Source: Lineus longissimus
Taxonomy: Eukaryota; Nemertea; Pilidiophora; Heteronemertea; Lineidae
NCBI RefSeq assembly: GCF_910592395.1
Contig: NC_088309.1
Coordinates: forward strand, 8,126,501 to 8,190,500
DNA length: 64,000 nucleotides
Reading direction: 5' to 3'
Part shown: piece by piece, positions 36,225-49,440 of the stretch
Numbering within the stretch: position 1 is the stretch's first letter
How the letters are laid out: each line of letters starts with the position of its first letter
Notes under the pieces: model-generated
What the model was told of the DNA's origin: nothing
Databases searched by the model: none
Seen by the model: the letters and a program-made list of their open reading frames with translations, nothing else
Position numbers and translations under genes: made by a program

Positions 36225-38290
36225 TTAATAGAAGACGTAACATGTAAACGTGGCGTCCTATGAAGGCAATTCCTTATAACCATCTTGACGACCTCTCAGC
36301 CGGCATTTCCTCTTCTAAAACTCAACCGAGCTATAGAAAACTGCTGCTTCTTCTAAATGGGATCTTCTTCTACGGTTGTGATGAAATTCAGGGGAACTGG
36401 CAACAAGGGTACCCCACCCCTCCCATTTGAAGTATATCAACGTCTTTTTATTTTATGCCGGGAGTGATATCTGATATCGCAATTTCATAGCCAATCCAAT
36501 TCAACTAATCTCTTTATGCTATATCCAATTAGCTGTGAATCGATTAGTGACATACAGATATCAAAGAGGAGGCAGATATACAAGTATAGATGTATTTGTG
36601 AGAGATGACAATGATGCGCCATCTTGAAAATACCTCAAAGATGAAACAATGCCGTGAGCTAGATCAAAGTCAATCTTGTGTGAGATGAACGATGATTCTG
36701 TGAAATTGAGTTTGTGATGATTGAAACATAATCTAATTGTCTATGTGGGATTCTATCTTTAATCAGTGCCGCATCTCATAAACAACTAAGCCATGTGTAT
36801 GGGGCGCCATTGCAGCAACTGATGGGTATAAAACCGACGCCTTGTGCTGATGCGAATACTATACATGTCGAACTCGTCCTTATATTTAACCCCCCCCCCC
36901 CCCATCGGCAAATGGCAAAATTTTACTAGATCGCAATTTCATTTGATGCCTTGTTGCACTGTCATTCGGCTCACCTCTTATGGCGAAATTGTCGGATTAT
37001 TTATATTACTCCTGCTGAAACTTTCCCTATATTCTTTATATGCATCTATTTACCCTTAAAAGGATACCTCCCAGGGCAACGGATGCATTGATCTCTGGTG
37101 ACACTCCCAAGCCACCATAATACTCAGCGGACACCAGTGCCTAGAATACAACCACATCGGGGAGTGGTCGGTCGTCTCAATTTACTAATTACTTTCACAG
37201 CCTCACATACAGCATTACCGGCTCGTAATCAGAGGTCCGCGTATATCTTTGTAGGTATAGATACTATAGGTTTTCCATTACTTGCCTCGTCTCCTGATTG
37301 ACTCGGGGTAACCAGTTGACATATTCATTGCGACCACAGCCTGTTCCGAATTCGCTGACTTACAGATCGAAGTAAGCTTGGGAACATCAATGTCTCAACG
37401 TTTGGAGTGGAGGTGATGCACTCATATTAAAACAGATTGATCATCATTGACCAGAATTCAGTTGTACTGGCAAGCTTGCCATGTTGTAATAACACGTTTC
37501 CTCTCATTCATCATGAACTCACCACCTGGCTGTACCTCATCACGATCCGACAGAGCAACACGGCCCAAACTCAACAGCCCTCCAATGTTAAGTGATTTGC
37601 TATTTTGATACGAAGCAGTCACGCACGCTACGACATTACCTCATCAAAAAGGGCAGATGTTGCAATCAGGGCGGAATAGAAAATCGATGATGGCAAACGC
37701 GACAGTTGTTGAAGCTCCTCCAGAAGATCAGACACCCAATTCAGCAGTTTCGAGGAACTCAGATACCAATTTCACGACACTATTAACGGCGAAGGATGTC
37801 ATCCAGAGACTGAATGCCTTCTATAGGCTAGTTCCTTGCTGCAGCAATGGATCCACTGAGAATCAGGTTTGGAGTTTTTACATTTGTGTCGTCTCAGCGT
37901 ATGGTAATATTTAATCAAAGCTTGGACAAGTAGGTGTATAAGTCTGTATATCGGTTCTTTTGTGACATGATTTCGAATGCTTTTACACCGAAATTGACTT
38001 GAAAGATATGGGGCAATATTGCATATGTACTATCCATCTCCCCATGGCGGTCGTCTGTAATCTGACTGGCGCTGTGTATCATATTGATACAAAAAAGTAC
38101 AGGAAGATTGATTACCGATGGTCTGGACAAAGACTAATGAGACGATTGAAATGATATATCGTGGACCGCCAATAATGCTTGATGTCAGAGGGCGTGGTAA
38201 TTTTGCTGAGACTTTAAACAGCCTGAAGATCGAGTATGTGACGAAGACACTAGTACGCTAATATGGTACATCCTCTCATATCAGGCCTAA
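36225..38290. other. Interior of the inverted-repeat-bounded segment
   Basis: A run of 14 C lies at 36,890-36,903. The plus frame at 37,657-37,914 contains ANATVVEAPPEDQTPNSAVS, looks protein-like and has an ATGATGG start context, ending near weak donors (CAG|GTTTGG, TATG|GTAATA). I cannot name it. Nothing resembling a transposase catalytic core is visible. Confidence 0.35.
37675..37902 (+). other. Possible first coding exon, unidentified
   Basis: A start codon in the context AAATCGATGATGG opens an acidic, serine/threonine- and asparagine-rich N-terminal stretch (MMANATVVEAPPEDQTPNSA). This is followed by LTAKDVIQRLNAFYRLVPCC and a more hydrophobic end (VWSFYICVVSAYG) that meets TATG|GTAATA. 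The change from polar to hydrophobic would suit a cytoplasmic or extracellular N-terminus leading into a membrane segment. The donor is mediocre and no compatible next exon is identified. The codon content looks more protein-like than the surroundings, but this is a subjective judgement. Confidence 0.2.
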
Positions 38291-38300
38291 ATTCACTCAC

Positions 38301-38482
38301 ATGAAGACTATGATTGAGAGCATTTCTTAGGAATGAAACAAATCCCTGCTGTGAGAGGATGAGTGTGGTGACACCGATCATATCACAAGATATCATTCTG
38401 TCTAGACGATCACAAACTACGATGGGATACAGATCGTGGGGTTTCTTGCGTATGCGCCAAATGACGGTCCAATCCAAAAAAT
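38301..38482 (-). other. Candidate exon with strong donor
   Basis: A minus-strand open frame (..FEDFLDWTVIWRIRKKPHDL.. to ..LRNALNHSLH) ends at CTTCAT|GTGAGTGAA, a near-consensus donor. The acceptor is poor: the nearest AG lacks a pyrimidine tract. A second open frame (38,520-38,762) lies upstream on the same strand behind the excellent acceptor TTTTTGTCCATTGCTCAG and begins LTQQGGAGIFAQLFESG, but it has no clear donor. If both are real they could belong to one minus-strand gene. A faint similarity of the second peptide to SLC6 transporters is not strong enough to assign. Confidence 0.18.
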
Positions 38483-39569
38483 CCTCAAACTTGTCACACA
38501 TGTTTCAGCCTCATCTAGTTTAAAAGAACAGATGTAAAGCACTCAACAAGCAATGGTCTGATCGATAGAGATAATACTGACAGCCAAGAATGAAGCGTCT
38601 AGCAACGAGATCGGAAATGAAATCCAATACCGTACCGAACTTCAATAACATTTTTTTCAAGGGAATCGTAGGGAAGCCAGCGATGGTATCAATCTGGAGA
38701 CTGATTAAACGCCCCGACTCAAATAACTGTGCGAATATGCCCGCACCTCCCTGTTGCGTAAGCTGAGCAATGGACAAAAATCAAAACGTTTTCAAATAGC
38801 TACATGTATGTAATGTGCAGTGTATGTGAGAGTAGTGTAATGCCGCGCGCTCTGCTACCATGTAACGCCGAGCGCTGTATACGGGATGTTGGCTCTAATA
38901 AAGTGGGATAAAACCATCAGCCGATACCCAGTTCAACATTTAACAGGTGGGGGTTTGCTTATTTTCTTCTTCCAACTTTGACCATCCACTTCTACAGCTT
39001 TCACCAGATGATTCAGAAAGAAATTGACTATTTCTAGCTATCTCTTGAAAAACATAAATCGAACCGCGTCTCACATTATTTACTTATGGAATAGTTAATC
39101 TGATTTGAAGGTGTGCTAAATCCGTCAAGATCGAAGAAGGTTAATTAATCTTCCAGCTTATCTCAGGGATTCTTTCACTTGCACGGATGATATAAAAGTC
39201 AATTAGCGCACGGCGACAATTGCATAGCAAATGCTTTGGAAGTTATTACCGGATCTTAAGACCAACAGCGACTGGGGCTGGAGAAAGATTGCTGAAAATA
39301 ATACTCTGGACTGTGCAATGGACCAGAGATTTTTGTTGCGACGTTGAAAAAATTAGCCTGCACGCAGAGAAGTGCAGCAAAACCATCGCTAGTCAGCACG
39401 GAAAATTGTTCATCCGAACTACATGTACATGTCGACAAAAAAAGAAGCTCATCTGAAGCGACAAGTTCTTTGCCAGGACAGTGTAGGATTAAAGTCCACC
39501 ACAATCTTTTAATTTCTGCTGCAGCGACATTTTATCGTTAGAAAATCGCTTGTCTGCTAGATTTTTTAG

Positions 39570-39602
39570 AATGATGGCATCAAATCTTTACCGGAACAAA
39601 TC
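39570..39602 (+). other. Candidate 33-nt micro-exon
   Basis: TCTGCTAGATTTTTTAG precedes 11 codons, NDGIKSLPEQI, followed by ATC|GTAAGT. Both ends are phase 0. The peptide superficially resembles part of a leucine-rich repeat, but 11 residues prove nothing, and a minus-strand candidate lies only 50 bp away. Confidence 0.13.
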
Positions 39603-39654
39603 GTAAGTGTTGTTTATATATGTTTGCAACATAAACAGCTACACGAGAACTTAC

Positions 39655-39733
39655 CACATCTTGACAAGAATCAAGTGGTGAACGACTTACCTAAAAGATA
39701 GAAAAGGAAAAAGTATAAGATAAAGGCAAACAT
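39655..39733 (-). other. Possible signal-peptide first exon or 36-nt exon
   Basis: Two readings compete on the minus strand. In one, an ATG at 39,733 opens MFAFILYFFLFYLL, a signal-peptide-like hydrophobic stretch ending at TTTTAG|GTAAGT (39,691). In the other, that same pyrimidine-rich stretch is the acceptor tract of a 36-nt exon (39,655-39,690, VSRSPLDSCQDV) that ends at AAGATGTG|GTAAGTTC. Polypyrimidine tracts translate into Phe/Leu-rich peptides by nature, which favours the second reading. Confidence 0.2.
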
Positions 39734-40467
39734 GATGTTAGTATTCCTCAAATGACATGTACACTTGATGCATACACATGATAGATTCCTTCAACTTTCC
39801 CGATATACATGGCAAGGAATTTGCGATGCACTTATATTGCCATGTTATTCGAGTTACAAACGCCTCGAGAAACAGTGCATAAAACACTCGTCTCTGCGAC
39901 ACAACTAATGATATGACACATACACCCAATTGCATTCATTCACTACCCGACAGTACACTTTTTATCAAACAACACACTCTATGCGAATCGAATGTGATCG
40001 TGATAGTGTTTTCTTAAAATATAATATCCCCGTGTTATCTCGCCTGGCATACAATCGACAACACAAATTCGTCCCCACAGGCATTTATTAAGGAAGTGAA
40101 ATTCGTTTTCAACCTTGTTACCATTTCAAAGGGACTGATCTCTCTACGGGCCATGATGTCACAAACTGGGCAATTCGTCATTTCATGCAGTGAATAGACA
40201 GGGCCAGGAAATCGACTGTCTAAAGCTGTTCATTCGTTTGCGTTAAAGATGACTAGGCGAGAAGACCATCCCCGTGCATTTATAGTGATAAATTGAAAAC
40301 AGGACATCACTATTGTTATCATTTTCCGATTGGCTTATAAAATGTGTGCTATTTTGACGTCCAATGCATGATTGACTGCTTTCCCCAGCTGCACCTTGAA
40401 TGAGGATTTCTACGCATTGTTGAAAGGAGGATGAACCTAAACATGACTACAAAATGTATGGCAAATT

Positions 40468-40676
40468 TACGGTGGCTGGGAAAGGACATCACACTGACTT
40501 TTTTTTTAAACAGAAAAAAAACTTTTCAGGAAATATCTCGATCGATGAACTTATTATCGCGATCGCTCGAGATATTATCTCGAGCGATCGAGATAAATAA
40601 CTCGATCGCCCGAGATAATATATCGATCGCTTCATGCTGAAAAAAAATCCTGTGATATCCTTTCCCAGCTACCGTA
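40468..40676. mobile_element. Hairpin MITE, Tc1/mariner-like
   Basis: Terminal inverted repeats of 26 bp (40,468-40,493 and 40,651-40,676; TACGGTGGCTGGGAAAGGAC and its partner) differ at two positions. TA at both outer ends fits the TA target duplication of Tc1/mariner-type insertion. The 209-bp interior contains a perfect 14-bp palindrome with a one-base centre (GATCGCTCGAGATA at 40,561, partner ending 40,589) and further ATCTCGATCG words, so most of the element can fold on itself. There is no transposase, so it is non-autonomous. Confidence 0.75.
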
Positions 40677-40679
40677 CAT

Positions 40680-41980
40680 ACTACATGTATATCATCACAT
40701 GATATTTTAATGTTTTCCGAAAACGTTATACATGTAATTGAAAACATCGTTCAAAATCCATTGTAACCCCCCTTGTTGTGATGGACCGTTTGTCAAACCA
40801 CCGTGATCGAGCTCTCTTGCATGGAAGAGATTTTTCTATTTGCTTTGGCGTTTCACACGCCCAAATTTAGTTGACTTGTGATATAGAATTACACTACCAT
40901 TGCCGTCTGCAGCTGTCAGGACTACACTGCACAAATTTACGGACAAAGTTGATTGCATCGGATGACAGATACAACTGAGAACGGAATAATGGGTTGTGCA
41001 GCGCAGAGTAAAAATTCTCCACCTAGAGATGAGTCAGTTCATGTCATCATCTATTATAAGCAGCATTATTTATTGTCTTAATCAAAAACAATATTGTTTC
41101 CTTTGCTACTTTGCTCATAGTTTATTGTCAGTTATTCATCATAGCGTTACTTAATATCGAAATTTGTGTGGGCAACTTGTAATTTATGGGAAACTACCAC
41201 TTCAAGGCATAAAGCATCAAGATGAGCGTTAATCTTAAAAGTTACAATTTCAAAAGGGATATAATCTCATCTTTGGGGATACCAGATAATACACCTTCAG
41301 GGTCACAGCCATATTCATAGAATCCATCCTCGCTCTCAAGGGCCCATTTTCTGTGTATCTAAGTATACACGGGCATATGTCTAAACCGCTTGGGAAAGGA
41401 AAATGACACTTGCCTCCGGCGTTGATAATACACCTTGTTCAATGTACCAGGGGTACTGTTAACCAATATTCTTTTAGACATGGTATATGCGTCAATTGAA
41501 ATGGGAAGGGACAACCCATTAGTGTGGTTGCGTACTAAAAACAAACATCCCTCAGCCTATTATGTACGCAAGAAACACCATTTGGAAGGTGGTATCCGAA
41601 AAAAAATCACGACAACAAAACTAATGAGATAAAAATATGTACAATTTCCAGAAAAAACTTCGTTGTTCAGGGTGCACCCAAGATAAATCGAAGATGTTAA
41701 AGGCGTCACGAAGCATAACTTCTCTGTAACGCTGTGGTTTGAACTGTTCCTCTTGTTCAAGGCGCATGTGCCATTTCGACTGGGAATATAAATAATAAAG
41801 ATACTCATTCTTTTGCCAGAGTACAATGCCACGACACCACGAGTTCACCAGTCCACAAGAGAATAGTCCATGGGTAAGCAGTCATAGTCAACATAGTGAA
41901 CACATCTCCTGCCGTCGGCATCATACACTGGTGAGAATCAATTCACGACTGATAATGTTATTAAAGCTTTCCTTTTTCTT
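40680..41980. other. Unassigned AT-rich DNA
   Basis: No supported exon. Frames at 41,359-41,848 on both strands are not recognised. Confidence 0.4.
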
Positions 41981-41984
41981 TCAG

Positions 41985-42056
41985 GTATACTGGCGTACTC
42001 GTCAAATAAGTTGCAATCAGCTCAGTAAAAATCAAGGGCAGCAGATAAACAGATAA
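41985..42056 (+). other. Candidate terminal exon
   Basis: An excellent acceptor (GCTTTCCTTTTTCTTTCAG) is followed by 23 codons and a stop, VYWRTRQISCNQLSKNQGQQ then INR. It is basic and hydrophilic, as C-terminal tails often are. The other two frames close sooner. No polyadenylation signal is obvious immediately downstream and no partner exon is identified. Confidence 0.2.
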
Positions 42057-42059
42057 TTA

Positions 42060-45000
42060 TTTGTAGCTATTCCAACTTTCAAGGCCATAACGTATTGATA
42101 TCAACAGCAATCAAGGTTGTTTTTTCACGCTGTTTACGAAATATGTAAACAAGTCTCATTTTCTCTCCGCTGATATTTATTACCTTCAACGTGTATTACA
42201 CCCGATTTTCAATTTCATTTCTACTGAAGAACTTGTCTTCATGAAAATGCTACAATATGAACTATCCTCATATCTTATAAATTACTGTACCGCGTATTGT
42301 AAGGGATTTGAATAGCCGGTGACACGAGACCAAACTAATCATAACTTTCTATCCCCGTATTGGAAACCTATCTGTTCGATATAAGAGCCTCTATTGTGTT
42401 TTAAGAGGATTCCCAATTCTCAATCCTCAAAACGTGCGGCACAAACTGATCACATGAGACCTGATTAAAAAATAATCCCCCAATTCAACTTTCCAGGACT
42501 GAACGAGAGAATTGTTCAACTGTCTCGTTTTTTTTTTCATGAAAGCCATTTTGCTCTGATTTTCAACTCATGATTATAGTTTTGTACAAAAACTCTCTCT
42601 CTCGCGACAATGTATTGTGAAAACAGTTTCTAACCTGCAAGACGAGTGAGATACGCCAATGGTCTCATGGGTTCACTGGCTAAACCGGGGTCCTCTTACT
42701 GCCCACGAGGGGGGTAGCTATCGAAGGACCTGAATCTAAGGACACCGCGGTGTAAGGAGAGCTATAGATGTGTCTAGTCTCTTACAAAAGATCAGATTGT
42801 ATCAATAGCGAGAGGTGCCTTCTAAATAATCTATCTGCTGCAATGTACATGTAAGGAAATCAACGTATCACCTTTAATAAATGATGAGGAATGTTCTAAC
42901 AACTGATTTCCGTCAACAAAGCAACGGGTAAGGTAAGTATTTCGATAGATGATGATACATGGTACCAATTGAAGACACCTGATAGACTATACTGATATTT
43001 GCGATCAAGATACATGTAGATAAGATACGACCCTCAAATGACTTATGTCTAAGGTTTCACATCAGACATCTGTCTACCAGTTACATTGTATGCTCAGATA
43101 TTGATACTTGAACACGAAAAAGACAACACATAATAATGTAAACCACGATAAGGTGCAGATATGAATTCAAAGAAACAAAATGAATGAATAAATTGTGATT
43201 CATAAACTCCTTTTCTGTTCTCATTTTATCATTTATCATGGCTTCACTGTGTACCAACTTCTTTGTGAAGATATTATCGCTCAATTCATCTAATCTAAAA
43301 GGACAAATTACGCATTATCTCGTCATAAAATCAACATGAAAGTAGATATCACAGATGAGAACGACACTCAAAGCTTCTTTTTAATACGCAGTACCCGCGA
43401 CATCGGGTGGCATTTCGACCAGAACTCCCATTTGCGACTCTTAATTACCAATGAATCAACTCAATTAATCATTAAAAACTCGTGTTATTATCCATAAAAT
43501 CAATCAAATATTTGTTCTATTTGCGTATGTTTGCCAACCTTTTCAATGAAATATTCAGGGACGATTCCGCAATATTTGCAAAACAACTGAAAACAAATAG
43601 GGAATGGTTTACATTATTATTGTTAAAAGGTATTCAATTGTGGTGGAAACCCAACCCATTGTTTTTGTGATATTTCTATAATGGTGCAATAAACATTAGT
43701 CGATTGAAATCTGAAAGTTGATACTGGAAAAGGTCACCTTGTACAAGAGCACCGTGGTCCGTTACCATCACACGGTCCGCGTCTACAGACCAAACAGTAT
43801 AGATGGCATGTCATCACGAGGGGTCTGTTGGAGTGAAATCATGCAATCAAATAATTTAGATATTTACAATCCTTGTATTAAAATTAAAAAAATATCTGTC
43901 AGTGTTACATTACACCTATGAATAAAGGGAAGCTTCTGGATACATTCTTAAAGAAAATAAACGCACAACTTGTCTGTGCATATGCCTGTGCGGTACGTGT
44001 CCGCGGCTCAATGCGTCATTGATTCACCGGGATGTATGGTAGTATCTGCTCTATCGGCTGTGCCAAAAGTGCGTCAGAGTGTTTGCATAACGTGGCCAGT
44101 TTTAATGAGACTTGTTTTCGATAACGCAGTATGTCCAAGTTGAATTATTGATAGCAGTAAATTGCTCAGATGCTGGTTCTCTTGACGCGACCAAGGGATC
44201 GATGAGGGAGGCGATAGGAGTCCTCAGTTCGTGAGGCTGGCCTCATTACCCCGAGCCACCACGTAGAAAACGACGGAAGATTCATTAAATTACTCGGCAG
44301 GGTTTAATTGTGCTGACGAGCTGGGGTGTCTATCCATTCGAGAGAACATAATATGATGGCACCACCCCGATGGAAGCCTAGTGGCAAAATATCACCCCTG
44401 ATTGAGACAATAATACATTATCATGACATCACCAGGGGCAAATTAACGTCAATGTTAAATGATGAAGACCCAGGACCCAATAGATGATTTCGCGCAATTA
44501 ACCTTTTCTGCTGAAGCAACTTATCTAAGGAAGGTTGACTTATCTATATGACCCCTAATAGATATTGGTCCAATTTCGGTCACCAGTATTTTTGGTTGCT
44601 GGTCTTTCCGCCAAATAATGGATTTTCTTTCTTCAGCGTGGCTTATATAGCTGCCTCCGAACAAAACGAAAGAATGATTTTAGTTGTTTTTATTCGTACA
44701 TGTATCTTTCGAAACATGCCAAATTAATCTCATGTACTCAGTTGTGCATGTCATGAACCACAGCAAGTCATTTCCGTGCCACGAAACCTTTTATCGCGAA
44801 GAGTATATTTTCTATTGCAGTTTTAGGATAAAGGCTAAACAACTCTAATTTCTTTCTGACAACTTCTCTTGTTGCGTAGATGGGGACGGAAAAGCCGAGG
44901 TTCGTGACGTAACCGATGCATGGTCACCAGCTGATATTACGGTGCACTTAAAGTCTCGGTCATCCCAATCCGTCAGCGAGCGTTGTCCTATTGATTAAGT

Positions 45001-48000
45001 CGAGTCACATGCCACTGGTGATTGAAAAGCACAAAACAATAGATACAATTGAAAGTCGTATACTTTGGGTGTGGCGCCAATAGTCAAATGAGAAGTAAGC
45101 TTTCATGGAGGGCAAACGATAACTGTCAATTAAATCGTCATCACCTGGTTTCATAAGGTTACCTATGATTTTTTTTGATCGAAATTGTGCATATAGATTT
45201 CAGAGACAGTTGTCGATAGTTCTCAGTAATAGATAGTTCAAATTCCAGTATCAGATAAGCCTTGCAGTTTATCAATTTTTTACATCTATGTATTTTGTTT
45301 GTTTGTGCACTATGATACATGTAATCACGAGATATATATACGTGAGTTATGGGTGCAATGTTAGTAGATCTTGTCTGAGATCATTGGCAGGGTAAGGGGT
45401 TTAAAGTGCAGCTGCAAAATGGCATTGAACAGAGATTTATTAACACCGGTAATAACTCATCCGTCAGACAAGAGTGCTCTGTAGCTCCTGTTGATACAAT
45501 AGCAGCACTTTGTTGTTCCAGTCGAAAAAGTCCGGCGATCATCAGGTCAAGAAGTACATTCGATTACACAAAATATGGCACTGCGTGAAAAAAGCTTGGA
45601 AATGGCCGATAATATCTGTCAGCATTTTTTTGAAAGACTCGTTCCCGGTAATGTATTGTCCGGTCATTGTAATTAAGATACATGAATATACTTTGGGCTT
45701 CGAAGTTTCAAATGAAATCTTAAACACTTTTTTCAACTGCTGCATTGCTGGTCCGTAGGCGTGATGAAATGAAGGTTAGTCCGTTAACTCGACATGTACT
45801 TCATGATTACCATCTGGTACCTAGTCATCAAAACCAACATATAGTCTTTGGCCAACGGTTTGACACCGGCATTGCCGCCTCCAGTTTGACTGAAAAATAA
45901 TGTCAATAATGTACTGTATGTAGCCATGGTCAAATATTACAACCGATAATATGGCCATAGAAGAGCAAGCCATGCTTATTTTTACCGAGTACCGACCTAA
46001 TCTAACCCGTACTGAGGGTGAACATCAACGAAAAGGTTTCATTTCATTGATTGAAAATCCAATGGTTTGTTTCGTTCCATTTTTTCCAAGATAAACATTA
46101 ACTGAGGAAATAATTATACTGAACATTGCATCACTATTTGTACAGTTGCCATCAAAGTTTTACAGTGTTTTCTTGTGAGCTGCCAGGTGCAATTACTGAA
46201 TAAATCAGATACACGTTAAGCAAGTTTGTCAACCGTCAGAAGGAGAACCAAAACTGTATAACCGAGCCTACCGTATTTTGATCGAACCCGAAATGCATAT
46301 GTACTTGAAAGCAACGGTAAAATGCATAGGCCTACACGTTTCATTTGCATTACGAACAAAAACACTGTACACGCGACGTCCGGGCTTGTCGATGGTGTAC
46401 ATGGAATAGATTTCCTTCTGCTACATAGTCCATTTCACCTAAAAAGGACCCTCAACGTTTTGATGACGGCGGTTGTGAAATTTCAAAGTACATTATCTAA
46501 AAATACTCACTTTGCCAAAATAGGACAAAGCATCACCAAGAACAGAGATTTAAAGGAAAATACTGGAATATTTTCCCAGCAGATTTTAGGCTTTTTGCGT
46601 GCAGTGTCAACTACTCAGAGCATGCAGTGCAAACAATACTAAAGAGGCTTGCTTGTGTCGCGCGCATATTTCCAAAATGGGGATACAACTTAAGTGCAAA
46701 CTGTCATTAAATATCCGACAAACCTTGCTGACTTTACTGTTCGCAGGTCAGCCAGCTGAAGTGTGCATGTTGATAGATGAGATAATTCCCTCCTCCTCTA
46801 AGTGGTCAAGCTCTGGTGTTTATCACATGCTAACGACAACAGACACACAACGAAAGTGCAACTGACATCAATTAATCAATCAACTGTAAATAAGTGACTA
46901 ATTTCCTGCATTAGGCTAGCTTCAACTGGTGAGCAGTTGGATGGCACTTTGACCGATGTGTCAACCCCAAGCTGATCAAGGAAGATTGGGTGATGCTATG
47001 ATTGCTGCATGTATATGAACAACGAAGACACACATGGTGGAATGGTCAGAAACGCACACCATTAGATTTGCTATTAGACTGAAATTTTCATACACCTCTG
47101 ATGTACTTGATGACAGACAGAATATCTGGTCGTCTTTGCCAAGTAAAGCCAAGACATCATATTTGCAAGCATAATGTTACTATTGCTAGTTAAAAGGACA
47201 GGAGTGCTTGTATTACACAGCTGTTTCTTGTGTAGCAAGCAACAATACAAGAACCGAAAATGCCCATTCGAAATTCGAAAGTCGACTTAGAAACTAACAT
47301 TTCACGGGCTTTTTTACGTCAACATCATTATAAGCAGTGCAGAGCACACGTCTCTACGAGTTTCGGACAACAGCGAGACTTTGATACTGAATAAAGAAAC
47401 TAGTGTCCAAATACGGTGTAACTTCTCTGTGAGAGAAAAGAAGGTTTGCCAAAATAATGTTTGGTTTAAGTATAAATAAATGTATATGTTGCCTGGATGG
47501 ATTAACATGCATCAGTTGAACAGAATCACTGAATCACCAGACGACCGCGCAAAGAAACATACTCCGGTATCTCAAAGAGGTTTCCACTTACAGAGTGACG
47601 TACAAATCCCGATGAGGATACACTTGTATTTATTGAATAGAAAATGTAAAATCGAATCGACTCAACAAATAGGTTTTTGCTTTTCTGAAGGAGTGGCCCC
47701 ACCGGACTATAATACATCAAATCAATTAGGGTTATTCTGTTGAATAATGGTAAGCGAATATCAATTCATCAAGACTATAGTTGTACTCGGTTTCTGCAGT
47801 TCGTGTAATGCATTCAACATCTTCAGCACAGACAGGGCCCCGGGTTCTCCCTGTTAAGGGATGACTTGCTCAACGACTTAAGTGATATTCTGAGAAAGCA
47901 ATGATGGGATGAATGGCTTATTCTGATTTAAAGGCAATAGTTTCTCGTGTACTTTTCCTACATGCAAACTTAGCGGTATATTTGCCAGATACTCAGATTG

Positions 48001-49440
48001 GCATTGCATGTCGTCAAATAAATGACAATTTATTTGGAATGCTTTGAAGCCGACATTGACATTTTAAGAACGTGAACCCAAAGATAACAGCGAATCTCAG
48101 TTCAAAGCATCCTTCATGTAAAAATATCTTTTAAACATTTTCATTCAAAAAAAAGTCAAATTAGCAGCTCACCATATTTTTAATAAAATACACCGAATCA
48201 TCACCAGTTTCTAATTAAACATGATGCGTCAGTTCCATTCGGCATTTTAAAAACAATGTGCTTTCGGTAACTAGATCCACGTCATCTGATGTGACATAAT
48301 TTTAATTAGATCTAATCAATCAAGGTAGCTGGTTATTTATAATTTTGAGGCTGTGCACCTTTTTCGGAAACAGTGTGCATGAATGTCATTTTGCAATTCC
48401 TGCAATGTCCAATTTTACACCGTTCATGGTTATTAAAATCGAGTTGTTTGATGCGAAACGCGTTTTATCTGCGTTGAAATTACAGATCACGCAGCACGAG
48501 ATGACCTCCTCCTTGCAAATTTGTCCGTTCAGACTTATAACTGTAGCTGCCAATCACCACTCCCTATAACCTCAGTGTAGACCCCTCGTGAACATTAATT
48601 TTTTTACAGCATTGTCGCTTTAAATCAAGTAATAAAATGACGCCACCAACAGACTGTGTTCTATCATATTGAAACGAGGATGCAATGTGAAGATGGATGG
48701 TTCGCATACCCTAAACGACCCGGACTTCCGAAAAACATTAACAATAACATTGCCAATGAAGCTTCTTTGATTAAGTGCCATACACACCCTAACAAGGGAT
48801 TCCCAAGTGGTGTATATATCTTCGTAAACTATTCCCCTGTTAATGGTTTTGCTATTTTTGATCAGTGTCATCTGAAATCAATTCACTCATCTGCTGGGAA
48901 TGGCATGTTAACAAAACATGTCGTTGATCGTCTTCGATCACACACCCAGTGACATTTGCTGCGTACATTTCGTCAATTCCCTCATTCTGTCCTTGTCGAT
49001 TTCTAGTGGTATGATACGTCGATATCAGTGTCACTGTGTCTGGAGTCGCTGGAGGTGAAAATGATGTACATGTAAGATAGATACCTCGTGAGAGTACAAC
49101 TGTGTCGATGGTCTACTAAGTTTGGCTTATCAATGGTTAAGTTGGCCTATAGTTACAGGTGCCCAACAGCAGGTGTAAGCCCGATGAGACAGCATCCCAT
49201 CCTTTACTCTAACTATAATGTGATGCATTACAGCAAAAACTGATACAGTGAAAACATGCATCTCTTTCCTAAGAATTTCAGTACGCCATCTTTTTGTATA
49301 ATCTCATCCAAGTTAGAAGTCTGACTAAGATTCATTGATTACAGGTTTCTGAAATACTTGTATCTGTCTTTAGCTAATATTTCTTATAAGAACCTTGCTA
49401 AGTTCATAAGAAACGTCGTTTGGTTTGGACTGTTGCTGTC
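42060..49440. other. Unassigned AT-rich DNA
   Basis: The largest stretch without anything I can support. ATG-started frames of 60-106 codons (for example 46,322-46,642 and 45,510-45,758) have no splice context or motif. TACATGTA occurs four times (near 42,844, 43,012, 44,698 and 45,317). AT-rich stretches with ATTTTAATTAGATCTAATC around 48,300 could hold regulatory sites. Confidence 0.4.

Larger units (their letters stand above)
35687..38903. mobile_element. 3.2-kb segment bounded by inverted copies of one element
   Basis: TTATTAGAACCAAAATCCCG and the following TATCCAGCGC..GTTACATGGTAGCAGAG at 35,687-35,740 recur in inverse orientation at about 38,845-38,903, with around six mismatches over 50 bp. 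This is the arrangement of terminal inverted repeats of a DNA transposon, or of two independent insertions facing each other. The interior contains no frame I can call a transposase. A clean target duplication is not evident beyond a possible shared TA. Confidence 0.45.
38905..40460. other. Unassigned DNA with opposing splice signals
   Basis: Apart from the two short candidates near 39.6 kb, nothing is supported. Several overlapping short frames at 39,220-39,541 occur on both strands. Confidence 0.4.

Noticed and set aside
36065-36283. Minus-strand frame with repeated LCYHVTTLCCHV peptides
   Set aside because: It is the translation of the 74-bp minisatellite.
38520-38762. SLC6 transporter exon (LTQQGGAGIFAQLFESG)
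   Set aside because: Only a short faint similarity; no donor and the downstream residues do not follow the family.
40431-40747. Overlapping frames with repeated SRDN/SRAIE peptides on both strands
   Set aside because: They come from the palindromic GATCG words of the MITE; opposite strands give the same peptide style because the sequence is self-complementary.
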